64,000 bases of DNA from Ganoderma boninense (lineage: Eukaryota; Basidiomycota; Agaricomycetes; Polyporales; Polyporaceae). Every line of letters begins with the position of its first letter. Position 1 is the first letter of the stretch. Shown piece after piece: positions 1-12,882 of this stretch. The DNA lies in assembly GCA_002900995.3 (NCBI GenBank), contig CM035315.1:791967-855966 (forward strand), read 5' to 3'. The notes below the pieces were generated by a model. That model was given only the letters and a program-made list of their open reading frames with translations. It was not told the DNA's origin and did no database searches. Position numbers and translations under genes: made by a program.

Positions 1-129
1 CGTGCTTGTGCGCTGGTTCAGACTATCCTGTGCATTCGGCGGCCACGGCGTATTCCTGGATGGTCAATATGAAGAAGATAACACGAGGGTAGGCATGTTG
101 ATGATGGGTATAATACTATTGGATGGACG

Positions 130-1452
130 TTACCCATCAGATAGACGAGATGCTGAACGGGCGAGACCTAGTATGTTATGCATAACAAGAGTAAGAAACC
201 GACCCACTCCCCAAGCGGATGCGACGGTCGAACGATCTCCTCCATATCCACCGTGTTCCCCAATCTGATACTCTACGCGTCGTCGTCGTCCCCGAAGCGT
301 CCGCGTCCCCCGAAGCACCTCCCTCCGCAGATGCCGCACATACGCGTCCTTGCGGCTGAACGTCTTCCTGCACCCCCCGACCATGAACATCCCGCGGTGC
401 TCGTACACGTTCTCCTCGCGCACGGACGCGCCCGGCACCCCGCACTCGAGCGCGTCGATGACGGGCACCCCGCAGCACACCCACGACGCGTCGTCGTCCG
501 CGCGCGTGTGCGTCGCGAGTGCCGCTTCAGGTCCGGCATGCGGCGGTTCCGCTGCACGTGCGGGCAGTACGGGCACTTCCACCGGTTCGTGGGCGCCGTC
601 GCCGTTGCCGTCGCTGCCATTGTGGGGGAAGTGGGGGTGGGGGTGGGGACTGGGGCTCGACGAGCCGCGGGTGGGGGAGGAAGTGGGAACGTGGACGTTG
701 CGCCGTCTGCTCGGGACGAGGCTAGGTCGCGACTGTGCAGGCTCCGGCGAGGGAGACAGGGAGTACGAGGAGTGGAGAGGAGAAAGAGACGGGCCCGCAG
801 AACGCGCGTCACCGGGAGAGGGCGGAGAGATGTGGCGGTGGGGGTAGGCCTCAGATGATTCGAGCATAGGGGAGTATTGCGTGGGGAAGTTTTGGGGGAC
901 ATCGGGGACAAGGGAAGTGATGAGAGTTGGAGCGACGCACGGCGCAGGCAAGGCTTCCGGTTCGCGAGGCGCGACGATGGACGGAGAGGGGATAGTCGGA
1001 TGAGGTTGAGTAGACGGGGTATAACATGGCATCGAGCCGTACTGGAAGTGTAACCGCGGATGGGCATGGTGAAGGTCGCGAAACGAGCCTACGTCGTAGG
1101 GTCCGGGTGGAATGGAGACATTGGCGGGATGCGCGGAGAGAAGAGGCGTAGGGTCGGCCATGGAAGAGAACTCCATGCCAGGCCTGCCCTCACCGGTCAA
1201 CATCTAGGGCAGAAAGGTCCAGAGGGCGACTCACTGTGCAGAACCGTGCTCGTGCTGGTGCACTGACATTGGCCGATCGTAGAGGGATGGCTCATCAGTC
1301 ATCGCATAGCTCCAAAGCTGAGCGAAGTCATCGCGGTCGTCTCGGGTGTGATGAGGATACACTCCATTGGCGATGTAAGGAGAGTATGACGTCTCATCGC
1401 AAGTGGATGTGAGGTGCTGAGAAGTGGCAAAGGGGATCGCAGGAGGGTTCAT
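130..1452 (-). CDS. C2H2 zinc-finger protein with broken reading frame
   Basis: Two exons: 1452-1235 and 1183 to about 130, joined by a 51-bp GTGAGT...CAG intron. The long N-terminal part is Pro/Ser rich and looks disordered. The C-terminal part is a zinc-binding region of a common basidiomycete type: a first finger with WKCPYCPHVQRNRR and DLKRH, a linker with WVCCGVP, then a second finger GGCRKTFSRKDAYVRHLRR. Such proteins are presumed nuclear DNA-binding regulators; the target is unknown. The first finger is in a different frame from the regions before and after it. The return to the main frame needs one missing base near position 518, and the entry shift lies in the C-rich tract around 600-660. 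The frame is also doubtful after the second finger (about 310-320). It may be a pseudogene, or the sequence may carry indel errors. The gene family is fairly certain; the exact protein is not. Confidence 0.6.
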
Positions 1453-2451
1453 CCTGGGGGATCTGGAGAGAGACGTCGGGGGGCGAGGGACGAGGGTGCT
1501 GTCGTTCCAGGCATGATGGGTGGGGGTTTTATGGTGTCTTGACTAGGAATGTGTCCAGAGTGCTGGGGCGGTCAATGTCATCGGATACAGGTCCTTGGTC
1601 AAAACGCGGTGAGAAGACAAGCACACCGCGCAGCCAGGACGGGGATGGGACAAATACGCATACACAAAACTTGTCACCGTATTCAACCATCTTCCCACGA
1701 CCCCGTCAGATCTTAAGGCGCTTCTCGTTCCTCGTCACACGTCTCCCCACGCTTCCCGGGCCGCCGGTGTCTCGGAACTCGCCCTCACTTCTCTACCGGA
1801 CACCCGTCACTTGGCTCCCTGGTTCCCTAGCCGCCCCCGTCTAACGGCCATGCACTACATTTCAATGCACTACATTTCAGCACAACGATATATTTTTCTG
1901 TTTATCCTTTTGGGTATCCGAAGGTCACAAGTCGCTTGCAAGACATATTTAAGCACTCCCACAGGTTTTCGGCGGTACTACGTCTAACAGACAGTCCTGT
2001 TTTCTATGCAGCATTGGCCAATCTATTCGGCTATAGATCAGCATTGTTATCCCGTACATTGATTCCGGGCGTCGCGTCGCGATCGCCCTCGCCATCACTT
2101 GACGCGGCCATATCGGTGCACCGGATTGGCCAGCGTGGTACTCAGTCGCCACGCACGGACACCGTGACCATCTGGCAACTGCGGCATCATGATTATGGCG
2201 AGTCCCTTCAGCCTTGTACATTCCTTGTGCGACATACAACATATTATACAGTACAGGGTTAACGTTACGGCCATAGCCATTCATAGCATGCTTCGAAACG
2301 ACGAGAGCGAGATCCTAGGATCCGAGGAAGTATCCAAACGTAGCACAGCACTGCGCAAGACAGCAAAAAAAACAAGATCGACTTTGACGCGGGCGACTCC
2401 GGAAGAAATGCGATGGGTGGGATTTTGGGAAGTACTATGCGTGAAGCTACG
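1453..2451. other. Intergenic region, no gene seen
   Basis: The open frames here are short, have no recognisable motifs and are not bounded by convincing splice sites. The left part probably holds the promoter of the minus-strand zinc-finger gene. The right part is the 3' flank of the Zn2Cys6 gene that ends at 2452. Confidence 0.5.
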
Positions 2452-3304
2452 CTAATACGGACCCCACAGCGCGTTCATGTTCACGTTGCTTGCCCCAGCA
2501 GTAACAACCGCTTCCTCGAGGAGAAAATCGGGGAACTGTGGAGGGAATAGCGGTACATACTGGTCGCCGCTTCCGCCGGTACACTCATTTCCTAGCCAAA
2601 CAAGCAAGTCTCAACGTGAGCGGAGCGCGTACAAAGAGATGCCATGGTAAACTGACCGAGTAACGGCATGGTGCTTCCACCAGCGGGCGACAACGCTGAG
2701 GGGCTGTTGCCCGAAGACTGGGTATTGAAGCGGCGCCTAGCGGCGCGAGTGTGGTTCACGCAAGACGCGCCCATGCCCCGTCGAATGCATCGCTGGCAGG
2801 GACGCTCTGCGTCGCAGGACTTGCGCATGCCGTGGCAGTTGATACACTGGCAAAAGGGACGACATTCACCCGCTATTCGATGGGAGGGGAGGCAAGGAGC
2901 AAACTCACCGCAACTGGGACACGAGTGCGGGCTTGTGAACTGTCGTGCCCGACGTGCGGCTCGACAGGCGAGGTCGAAGGGCCGGTAGCTAGCGCCGGCG
3001 TGTTCGCAGACTGGTACTGGACGGGAGAGCTTTGGACAGACATGCGTCGGCTGTCGTACGAGGGGAAGGGGGGCTGGGTTACGTCGGAAGGTGGGCCCTC
3101 CATGAGGGCTCCAAGATACATCGTCCTCAGCGCCGTAGACCAGCCTCAAGCGATGAACTAGGGCGTACCTTGGTAGCGCGGGAAGGGCATGGCGACGAAG
3201 AGCTGCCCCTCGAGCCAGTAGAGCCGATCTGCAGGCTCTGAGGGCAAGGAGGGGATAGCGGAACTCGACGCCACTTGATTGCAGCGGAAACTAGGAGGAT
3301 TCAT
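2452..3304 (-). CDS. Small Zn2Cys6 transcription factor
   Basis: Four exons can be joined. They are about 3304-3169; a second exon beginning near 3118 and ending at a GTGAGT donor near 2911; a third opening with CINCHGMRKSC just after a TTGCCAG acceptor; and a last one ending at the TAG at 2452. The last two are joined across a GTCAGT...TAG intron. The zinc cluster has the spacing C-x2-C-x6-C-x5-C-x2-C-x8-C (RPCQRC in the middle) followed by a basic stretch RAARRR. In this family six cysteines bind two zinc ions and contact CGG half-sites. The protein is short and lacks the large fungal-specific middle domain, so it resembles the small regulators at 31.5 and 35.4 kb in design. A TTATATAA box lies 113 bp upstream of the chosen ATG. 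The acceptor of the first intron is the least certain junction. Confidence 0.75.
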
Positions 3305-3416
3305 CGGCGACGGCGAGGGAAGGGATGTCAGCGGGACGGAGGACCTGCCCTGGGGAGGAGGCTTGGTGGGGGGACGAAGTGGGGGTGGGCACCCCCATGA
3401 GACTGGGGCTTCTGAA

Positions 3417-3424
3417 TTATATAA
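3417..3424 (-). promoter_or_regulatory. TATA box of the Zn2Cys6 gene
   Basis: TTATATAA, 113 bp upstream of the ATG at 3304 on the minus strand. The spacing fits a core promoter. Confidence 0.4.
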
Positions 3425-5106
3425 CCTAGGATGAGGGCAGATGAGCGCCCCCCGCGCTTCGATCTGCGAGTACACAGGAAACCGTGCCGAACCTGGGTTA
3501 GGCAGTCAAGCACCAACCACGACGCACAACAAAGGCAAACAACTCTTTATCGCCACCCCGAGTTACCAATTACGACACGAGTTTCCGCGCTCCGCTCTTC
3601 GCGTCGTGCGGCAGCGGCGGCAGGAGTTCAAAGGCCGATATGACAAACAAACACGATTGGCCGTGCTACCCACTGCTACCCAGATGGGAGTCGGATGTGT
3701 GCGCGCTGTCCCACGGGCGGGGCGTACACGTTGCTGACCGACGATGCATGACCGGTGACCATGTCCCTAGCAGCTACAACAGGAAAGCTTCAGGCTGTAC
3801 ACCGACACGTCATGTCATGTAAATTGGGCTTCCAGGAGTCTTCGGGGTCTGGCCCGGAGCTTCTAGCCCTGCGTAGATCAAACAGAAGACGATTGGACAG
3901 CCGGTCAGCGGGTGCAGGTGATCCCAATCACGACATGTGGTGGTTACTCTCCGGGTCGCTGTCGTCCCTAGTAGCCGCTGCTTTGTGATCCTACATGCTC
4001 TGTTCGCTGGGGCTAAATAAGATACTGCGAGCGGTGTTCAAAACAGAGATCTGCTCGACGCTCAAACTGGGGCGCCTACAAACCAAATTACACTTCGTGA
4101 ACTCAATCCGGGAGTAGCGGCGCATTTACAGAAACCTGGGAGAACCGAATACCAGCCGTAAAGGAGGCATGGGCATCGATTCCCTATCCCTTCGGCAGCA
4201 GACGGGTGCCGGGAGCCGAGTGGGGAGGTGGTCGCATTGGAGGAACGGGGGGAAGGTGAATATGAATATGCTTCTCACGCGAAAAAATCAGTTATGGGAC
4301 TCCAACACGGAGTTAGATCCCCGCGATGGAGATAAGTTACGACCTCGGAAAATCAGAATGGCTAGAGAAGCGATTCTGTACAGACTGTACTTACCAAGAA
4401 ACTCCGTGGAGTCAATTCCTCCCCGCTGGCCGCATCGTTCGAGCCAGGAGCACTCGAAAGAGACTTAGCACTGTAAAAATAATATTGAACATCAACAGGA
4501 GGCTCTGAGAAGTGGGGATACTTGCGGATGTTCAATCTGGACGCCTAAAAATTGTTAAGCTGATGAAAATCGTCAAAATAAAGCTCACGGCTAAGGCTCG
4601 CGAATAGTAGCTCGCTCGCCCTTGTAGAGTCGTAATGTCGCTACGCAAGTTTCACAGTGGATAACTGTCGCGGGTGGTTGGCATAAAACCTGAACCCGAA
4701 TCAATCCACCGCCAGGCTGGCCTGGGCGACGGCAGCGGTAACATTGACTTTGTGTGAACGGCTACTTACCGGTCAAGTATAATGCATACAGTAGATATAG
4801 AATAGCCCAACACACTTCAGATATCGCAGGGCTTGCACCGGCTGATAGGCAACGCTGCGAGGGGTCGCGGTGGGTGGCGAGCGAGCCTCAGTCACGGTAA
4901 GCGCTGACACGCGTTCCATACGCGTGTGTCACGTGCACGGCCTTGGGATTGGGGATTGACGCGTGACGTATCGGCGCAGTGGGGCAAAGCCGCCAGTGTC
5001 CTCCAGTTTGTCTGCAACCGTCATCCTGCCGCTCGTTACCCCCTCTGTATTCTACTATCTCGCAGTCTCTATCCTATCTCGCATCTAGTCTCGTGTCTCC
5101 TCCAAA
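3425..5106. other. Intergenic region, no gene seen
   Basis: About 1.7 kb with only short open frames, no protein motif and no tRNA-like clover leaf that I could recognise. The right end must contain the promoter and 5' leader of the Lunapark gene. Confidence 0.5.
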
Positions 5107-7015
5107 ATGGGCTTCTTCAGCGGGTGGTTCAAGAAGGTGCGCCGCCGTTCATCTTACTCGCCCGGAGGGAGTGCCACCGTGCCTCGCTGACTCTGCCTGC
5201 CTCTCGTCTTTGTTGTACCACAGAGCCAGCCCGAGGACTACGAGCAGGCCTTGGCCCTGCTGTCGCAGGACATCCAGAAACGGCAGACCCGCCTCTCGGA
5301 GATCCGCCTGCGAGAGCGCCGGGCGACGCTGCTCGTGTCGGTGTATGCGCTCCTCGCGTGGATCGCATACACAACCTTGTGGTACATGGACTTCGTGCCC
5401 AACATCACAACACACAAGAGGTCAAGCAGTTTTGAGAGGACTGCCAAGGCGGTTCCGGTCTTCGTTGGACCCATTGTGTACGTCGTCCTGCTTTGTTTGA
5501 GGTTGGCTTCATCGTGGGGAGGGAGTGTATGGTTGGGGCGCATCGAGACCTGGACGCGTCTTTCTTCACAAGACCCTTCCCGGGTGATACTCGCATGGAC
5601 GGGCACGTAGTGTGGCCGGTGGGTCTGGCCTTGGGTGCGCGAGCGCGAGCCGAAGTGGTCTGATCGGCGCACTGAGTATGGTGTAGTCTTGTCGCCGCGG
5701 GACACGCTCAGCGAGCCATGGAACTCCATTTGGGAGTTGATGGCCGCATTAATGCGCCATGAGTTATGGCGCCCGCCAGTACCACCGAGCCCATGTTGGG
5801 AGGACGTCGCGGACTACTGCCGTCTGATGATAGAATTTTCGTTGTTGTCACTCACCGTGCTCCTTGCTCCTGCTGACCTTGTCGTTTCCAGCATCCTCTT
5901 CGTCCGCCGAATAGTGCAAATATGGTATACCCGCATCGGCGATGCTGAAGGTTCGTCGAAGTACATGTCGCGTTTCTTTCTGACTCCACAGCTGACCGCA
6001 TCAATCTCTCAGAGAAGGCGTTGGTGAAACTGCGTAAGCAGCAGCGGGACAAGATTGAAGAAGTCAAGCAGAAGACCAACTACTACTCCATGCGCAACCT
6101 CATCGAGCGATATGAAGGCGGTCCCGGGTCTGATAGCCCTGGCCTCCGACGTCGCATCCCCCCAACTCCCCAAGGGCAACCCCCAATCCTCGCTCCTGTT
6201 CCTGTTCCCCAGCCGCAATTTCAACTCATGCCTCAGACGCCACAGCGTGGCGGCCTGCAGGTGAACCCGCAAACGCCTGCCCAGGGATCGTTGACACCTG
6301 GGTTGCAGCAACAGCTCTCTCGTGAGTGCTCGATCGTGTTCTTATATTCGAGGCGGACCGAGAGGAATCAGTCTATTGGTGACATTCGCACGCGCGTTTC
6401 GCACGTACTTAGCTATGTCATAGGTTTCCTAGTTGACATCGCTTTGCGCCAAGTCCTAGGAATCCGATGCGTCGTCATTCCGATCGACAAGCATCATTGA
6501 TCGTAGACTGACGTACATTGCTTTTCCGTGTAGCCTCTCCACAGCGCCCCGCTCCCTCCTCCACGCAAGCAGTGGTTCGACAAGCTCGCCGATGCGATCC
6601 TCGGCGACGAAGATGCGTCGGCACCAGGCGCTGCCTCTCGCTACGCCCTCATTTGCCAGAAGTGCTTCGCACACAACGGCCTCGTTAAAGAGAGCCAGTG
6701 GGAAGACACACGTGAAGTTGCTCTCGCGTCGTTTGCGGCGATGATGATGAAGAAGCAAGAGGCTGTAGCTAACCATCCGTGCCCTCCGCAGAATATGTGT
6801 GCCCCAAGTGCGGCTACTTCAACCCCTCGGCACGCACGCTCCGCGAGATCAGAGAAGGCAAGAAGTCGCGCTCGCCGGACGGCCGCTCGCCTATCTCGTC
6901 TCCAGCGTCAGTGGTACCCAGTCCGATGGTCACTCCGGCCGTCAGCGTGGTATCTCCTGGCGCGCAGGCTCCGACAGATACGGATGATGGGACAAGCATG
7001 GACGTCGACTCGTGA
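5107..7015 (+). CDS. LNP1: Lunapark, ER three-way-junction protein
   Basis: Six exons: 5107-5136, 5224-5477, 5892-5950, 6013-6321, 6534-6711, 6792-7015 (about 350 aa). The start MGFFSGWFKK is typical of the family. A coiled region (QDIQKRQTRLSEIRLRERR) is followed by two membrane segments (LLVSVYALLAWIAYTTLWYM, and VPVFVGPIV joined across an intron to ILFVRRIVQIWY). Then come a second coiled coil with KTNYYSMRNLIERYE and a C-terminal zinc ribbon with CQKC and CPKC. Lunapark stabilises three-way junctions of the ER tubule network and acts opposite the atlastin/Sey1 fusion GTPase. The splice between exons 4 and 5 does not keep frame. One extra C in the CCCC run at about 6546-6549 explains this, since removing it gives the usual RPLPPPRKQW segment. 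All other junctions keep frame. Confidence 0.9.
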
Positions 7016-8445
7016 GCTTCGGCTGCGGGTCGTGGGCACTACATAGGCTGTGAGTGTCGCGACTCCATTGCAGTATCGGAATATGGGTTGGTGAGTTGGT
7101 GGTGGGGCGTGCCGCTCCCATGCTATGTCTTAGCATGCGGCCGCCGTGCACAGTACTATATGGCATAAAGCCGGACAGTGGGCGGAACCTGGAAATATGG
7201 ATGGACACTTGGGAACGCGGTCTTCATTTGTCTCATACTCCGCTTCCTTGTATATCCTTACTTAGTCCTGAGTACCCTGGAACTCGAATACCAGGAGGCT
7301 TGGCTGAGGCTGTGGCTCGGGCCGTGGTTATCAGACTCTTGCTTTCCTTTCCTTTGCATTAGCCTGTTCCGGGATCCGGCAGCGTGCTGGACTGTACCGC
7401 ATTGTTCGCGTGGGCCGGCCGTCCCTCGCCCGAGAACACCCGCTGAAGGCACTGGTTGGCCGCCTGAGGCGTTGCCGCCATTGGACGAGGGTGCGTTCAG
7501 GTGGTACTTACGCTGGGCCGCTGGCAGAGATCGATCAAGCAAAAGGCTCTTCGGGACCAGGGTTGCCTGGCCCAATTGCTGTGTAGCAGTTGTGACGCGC
7601 GCGCGCGCGCGATCTGCATTTTCGATTCTGGTGCGATGCATCCGTTATGTTTCGCATTTGTCGCTGCGAGTACTGGTGCCTTGCATGCGGGACGCCGGCA
7701 GCCAGCGGCAGCCTCGGCTTTCGATTCTGGTGCCTGATGCATCCTTATGCTCGGCTCCAACTAACCGCCAGCGAGTCGAGAAAAGTACTTGGCGCAGGCG
7801 TCAGATGCATGAGTACTAGTAAATACAAGCTTCGAGGAAGGTTTGTCGATTTCATTCTAAACTATATGGAGTTCCCTTGTATTTGAACTCATTTACTTGC
7901 TGTTTAGCGATCGCATGAACGCAGCCAAGCACGTTGAGACTTATAGCGTTATTATGTATAAGGCGAGCCACCGCGGCGATCTTCCTTCTTCAGGACACAG
8001 TCGAGAGCGCTTGTTCCCCAACACGGATGTTTTATTACTGCCACCGGGGCTGTGCTCCTGTCTTGTGCATTGCCCACGCCTCCAAGTCCAACCTCCAATT
8101 GCCGCCACAGTGACAGACGGCGGGGAATGTCGCGAGGGTAAAGCCGGCACGTTGACACATACAGAGCGCCCCAAATGCACGTCAGTTGACTACAAGCAAG
8201 CCAAGTTACGCGTTTGGCAGTGTCAAGTGCCGAAGGGGCTGCAAGTATATATACAGACTCCACCCTCACCACGTCTTCCCACCTCTTCTTCACAACTCTA
8301 TCTCCCTCGCACAGTTCATATAAGACCCAGATCCGACTGGGCCCATCGCGCAGCACACACACAGCCCACTCGCCGCCCTCCTTCCCGTCAGGCCCCCCAA
8401 CCCCCCAACTTACCGCGCAATCTCGCTAGCACAGCACCAGCACCA
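7016..8445. other. Intergenic region with short repeats and a TATA box
   Basis: No convincing gene. An alternating GC run lies at about 7595-7611. A near-identical direct repeat (TTCGATTCTGGTGC and GATGCATCC) occurs at 7621-7643 and 7720-7744. The right end holds the promoter of the SPFH gene. The long plus frame from 7897 is just an upstream extension of that gene's first exon. Confidence 0.5.
8246..8253 (+). promoter_or_regulatory. TATA box of the SPFH gene
   Basis: TATATATA about 200 bp upstream of the ATG at 8446, followed by a CT-rich leader. Confidence 0.4.
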
Positions 8446-11029
8446 ATGTCGAGTGTCGGCGACGCAACGACGGTCGTGGACGGCCACGCGACATCCGCGA
8501 GCTACTACGGGCACGCGGGCCACCACAACGGCAAGCCGCGCTACGTCGGCGAGGACAGCCCGACGCTGAAGAAGCCGTCGCAACGCGGCGGCGCCGAGCG
8601 CGAGCTGTCCGTGGGCAACTTCGCGACCGCGGTCGACTACATGGAGGAGGAGCGCCCGTTCTTCGTCAAGATCGGCAAGGACGGGCTCATCGCCGCGCTG
8701 CAGAAGCTCGACGGGCAGCTCAGGAACGTACGTCTCCCCGTCTTTCTCACTCTATGTGGTTGGGGTGGTGGATGGAGGTTGGTTTAGGGGCCACCTGGAC
8801 GAGGGGCGCTAATACGGGATCTTTTGGGTTTTTGCACTGGCAGGCGGGGCGCGCGCATATACTCTCTACTAAGGTTCGTTCTCTGAGTGTTGCAATGGAG
8901 TATGGGAGATGGACGCGCTGATGCGGTGGTGGTTTTTGTTTTCTGTAGGGGCCAACGGATTGGATAGGGAAGGAGGTCACCCCCGGCCAGATCGGCCTCA
9001 TCAACCACGGTGGTCTCCCCAAGGTCCTCACCCGCCCCGGGCGGTACCCCGGCTTCCCGCTCCGCAACTGGTGGGCGCGGACGTGGTCCGGCACCTGTGG
9101 CCGTACGCCTCTCTCTTCTCTCCCACCCTTTTCCCGGGGTAACACGGACCTGAACTAATATTACGCGCTCTTACAGTGTCGGACACGGTGATCGAGTTCA
9201 ACGGGCTGACGGTCGTGCAGGTGTCGCAGAACCAGGCGGCGGTCGTGTCGGACCCGCAGAACCACGTGTTCGTGATCAAGAACTCGGGCTTCGTCGCGTA
9301 CGCGATCGAGGGCACGTACAAGGTGCTCTCCATCGTCGACCAGACGCACCTGCCGACGAAGATCCAGGACAGGATCACCGGCGTCATCCTCGGATGGTGC
9401 GTGGCGCGGCCTGTTCTGCCTGCGGTTGCGCTGTTTCTGGGTGTGCTGACTGGCGGGAAACTGGAAAACGCGTGTTTGCATTTGCAGGAGCCACGAGGTG
9501 ACGATGAAGAGCCGTACGGGATCCGGGCAGCAGGACTACGTTGTGGCGCTCTTGTGAGGATCCTCTGTCTTGCTTACGCCCGTGCTGGGTCTGCTTGCAT
9601 GCGGGAGTCTGATTGCGCTTTTTGCGTTGCAGCTTGAACATCCCCGCGAACAACTGTGCGATCTTGCAGAAGGGCGACGATCTCGAACTCCTCCCTGCTG
9701 GGCAGCACTTTATCACGTCGCCGAATGTGACTCTGCGTGGGTTGTTTACGCTGGGTGAGAACCAGTTAGAGATGCCCACCAAGGATATGTGAGCACATCG
9801 TGTTTGGGAACTTCGAGAGCAGACAGTTGACAGGCTCTGTCTAGCTTTACGCGGGACCAGGTCCCCGTCAGCTTGACGATCTACCTCAAGTGGTGAGTCG
9901 CGAAATGCAGATCCGTGTCGAGCCTTATCTCACGCGCCGTCCGAAGGCAACTGACAGAACCGCTCAAACTGACGACACACGGGTACAACACGCCTTACGA
10001 TGCCCTTCGGTGCGCCCCTGATGGTCGTCCATCCTCGCCTGATCTTCGTGTCCTAATACACTGTGCAGCGATAAGACCCAGTCGATCCTCACGCAGATCG
10101 TCGCGCACCGTGCGTACCACAATCTCCAATGTGAAAGGGAAACAGCGATGTGCTAACGTCGTAGCGTGACCAGTGGACTACAGCTCCATGGTCAAGCAGC
10201 GCTCTCTCGGGCCCGACAACATGGACGACGGGAGCGACGCGTCGTCTGCGTTCCTCGACGCCCTCCGGACGCGCGCGATGGACGATCTGCATCTCGCGGC
10301 GCTGGAGTACGGCATCATCATGAAGGACCTCGGTGCGTTACAGGGAAAGGCCGCGTTAAATTATTTTTAGATTAACCGAGGACTATGTGCGACAGCCGTC
10401 ATCGACAGGCAGTTCAAGGGCGACATCGCGCAGACCATGGACAAGCTCACCACCCGTGCGCTCCAGGCACAGGTCGAGGCTGCTGTACGTCGCGTCATGT
10501 CATAGCGCTCTACCGAGCTGACGCTACACACTGAACGCAGAACGTGGACCGCGAGAACAGCAACAAGATCAAGCAGGAGGAGGGCGCGCTCTCCGTCGCC
10601 CGCGTCAAGGCGCAGGTCCAGAACGTCAGTCCTTTCTCTCTCCCCCTCCCGACCCAATTCTAACACATCTCCTCCCCTCACCTCACATCCCCCTACAGAC
10701 GAAAGCGGACGCAGAGGCGTACAGCATCGTCAAAGCGGCCGAGGCGCAGGCGAAGCGCACGCAGATTGAGGCTGAGGCGCAGGCCAAGGCGACGCGGCTC
10801 GCGGCGGAGGCGGAGGCGGAGGCGATCCGCGTGCGCGCGGCGGCGGACGCGGCGGTCGTCGACCAGTTCGCGCGCGAGATGGAGCTGCGGCGGACGGAGG
10901 TGCGGCGCGTGTCCGCGTTCGGGGACAAGACTGTGTTCGTGCCCACGGACGGGCTGGGGCTCGCAGCTCGGCGGGTCGATGGCGATGGGCTTCGCTGCGG
11001 GGCTTGGCTCGGACGGGCGGAAGGCGTAA
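8446..11029 (+). CDS. SPFH / band-7 domain protein
   Basis: Twelve exons: 8446-8727, 8949-9102, 9177-9396, 9488-9553, 9633-9788, 9845-9892, 9947-10009, 10069-10109, 10174-10332, 10396-10484, 10541-10624 and 10699-11029 (about 560 aa). The middle region (DTVIEFNGLTVVQVSQNQAA, DQVPVSLTIYLKW, and later GIIMKDLAVIDRQFKGDIA) has the beta-rich then helical layout of the stomatin/prohibitin/flotillin (SPFH) fold. The C-terminal third is a long Ala/Glu-rich coiled coil (AEAQAKATRLAAEAEAEAIR), as in flotillins. Such proteins form membrane scaffolds; I see no N-terminal signal or hydrophobic hairpin, so attachment may be peripheral. Near the end, an extra G in the run at 10956-10959 shifts the frame. 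Removing it gives a Gly-rich tail ending at the TAA at 11027-11029; as written, the frame runs on to 11046. Exact function unknown. Confidence 0.8.
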
Positions 11030-11046
11030 CGCGTAACGCGTGGTAG

Positions 11047-12882
11047 GCGAGGGCGGAGGTGTAGGTGTAGGTATTTAACTTGGTGGCGATGGCGTCGCAC
11101 TGCGAGTGGTAGGATTCTGTGTCCGTATTCGTCTGTTATGTGCGGCGCGTAGCGTCCGCAGACCACACTCATTCTTTTTTCCTGCTGCTACTAGCTGTAC
11201 TTGTACCGTGACCTCGGACTCTCCGCACTGTTTCTCATTGCTAACTCCGTCGCTTTGCAGTCCATGTTCTGGATCCTGTATGCTACACCTCTCCCTATAT
11301 TTATTTTGAGTGAGTCTTGTACTATACACACCTATACAGTACACCCCGCTATAGACGGCAGACGTCCAGATCGCCCTCAAGACACAGTCGTGAGGTACGT
11401 ATGTTCCTCTTCCAGCCACAGCTGCGCAGTAAGTATCCGCATGCACCCTCATAGTTATGATACTTTCATGATACACAGCTGCAAAGCCGACTGGTCGGCG
11501 CCGAAGGCCAGAAGTGCTGGCCCTTTGCTCGCCGACGTCAAGCTAGCTTGCGAGTACCAATTCAGTTACTACACTCCTCTACGAGCTCAGGAGCGCTATA
11601 AGCTCAATGAATCAATGAACGTGCACCGCAAGCCCATTTCCGAGATGAGCACGGTTTATGTCGCGGGACGCGGGCCAGAACACACGGTGATCGCCACACA
11701 ACGTCGGGAAGCTCAAGGTGGCAGTTGGGATCCGCGATAATTCAGTCGAGGATTTCGCGTCCGCCGTGCCTTCCGTGGCCGCGGAGCGTGTTCTCGGTTT
11801 CTCCGAGAATATCACTGGGAATCGGATGCAGGTGTGCTCTGGTATGCTGAATTCCCTACTCCAGTCGACACCGCACAAGATTCCTGGACGATCGTGGCTA
11901 TCCATATCGCTTTTCTCCGCGCGCTAGCGCGCGCTTGTGGTACTTTAATGACAAATCGCACCGGACCGGCGGCGAGTTTGCGAGTTGAACGTGAACGTTG
12001 AACATGTACACCGGGTACACTCCGCCGCTGGAAACGCGCGAGAGGGAAAAAGGACAGACGATGACCGCGATGGGAGGACGGCGGGCCAGTGCTCCGTTCC
12101 GATGGCCGTAATATGCGGAAAGAAGGGGTGCGGGTGCAGAGGCGATAAGCGTGGTGGTGGGTCGGAAAGTTGCGAGGCTGTTTGCGGTTGGTACGTAAGT
12201 TGAAGAAGGTGGGGATGGCGGTGCGTGAAAGGGGGCGCAGGCTCCACGACCATGGCGCAGGTTTGTTCGTTCATATACGAATACGTGGGTCTCAGAGGAG
12301 CCACAACCAACCATGGATTGCGGGCAACATATCCATATTGAAGTGGTCGGAGGAAACAACACTGGATGGCTATGGCAGAGAGTGGTTCACTGGCAGATAA
12401 TGGTCTTAGAGTTGTGATGCTTGGGGGGGTTACGAGAGAGGCCGAGGGAACAGCCTTTGTCGTGTGTCTGAGAAGAGGGAAGTGGAGGAGGGCTGGGAGG
12501 CGGATCTGCGTGACGCGTCGCGGGCGCATCGATGGGAAAATGCTCGGGAGAGAGGACTGGCGGTAAGCGCTCGGCGGTGAGTAGCGGTCTAGGTCGGCCC
12601 GATCTAGCTGATTGGCCGGAGTTGCCTGTTTGGGAGATGACGCACACCACATGACGATAGGCGGACAGCCAGTTTGGGCAGAGTCAGACAAAGATTCACT
12701 CTCGATACCGCAATACTTAAACCATCCCCCACACTCCGACTCCTCCACACCCCCTCCCTCTCACCTCTTACCCTCCGTCTTGCCTTCTTGCCCCCGCCCC
12801 CATCTGCTTACCTCCTTAGCCTTCTTCCCGCCCGTTTACCTGACCCTCCGAGTCATTCTCACCGTGCCCGCTGACTCCGACC
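11047..12882. other. Intergenic region upstream of the trehalose phosphatase gene
   Basis: Frames are long on both strands but lack motifs and bounded splice sites. The 267-aa minus frame at 11945-12748 has a composition unlike its neighbours. AGGGG/CCCCT pentamers like the yeast stress-response element occur near 12122, 12226 and 12750. These would suit a trehalose gene, but the sequence is too short to be significant. A pyrimidine-rich tract at about 12720-12870 precedes the ATG. Confidence 0.4.

Noticed and set aside
4300..4470. tRNA-like GTTCGAGCC near 4437
   Set aside because: No matching A box, acceptor stem or anticodon loop could be folded.
11945..12748. 267-aa minus-strand open frame
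   Set aside because: No motif, no splice context, amino-acid composition unlike the real genes, and it overlaps the promoter side of the trehalose phosphatase gene.
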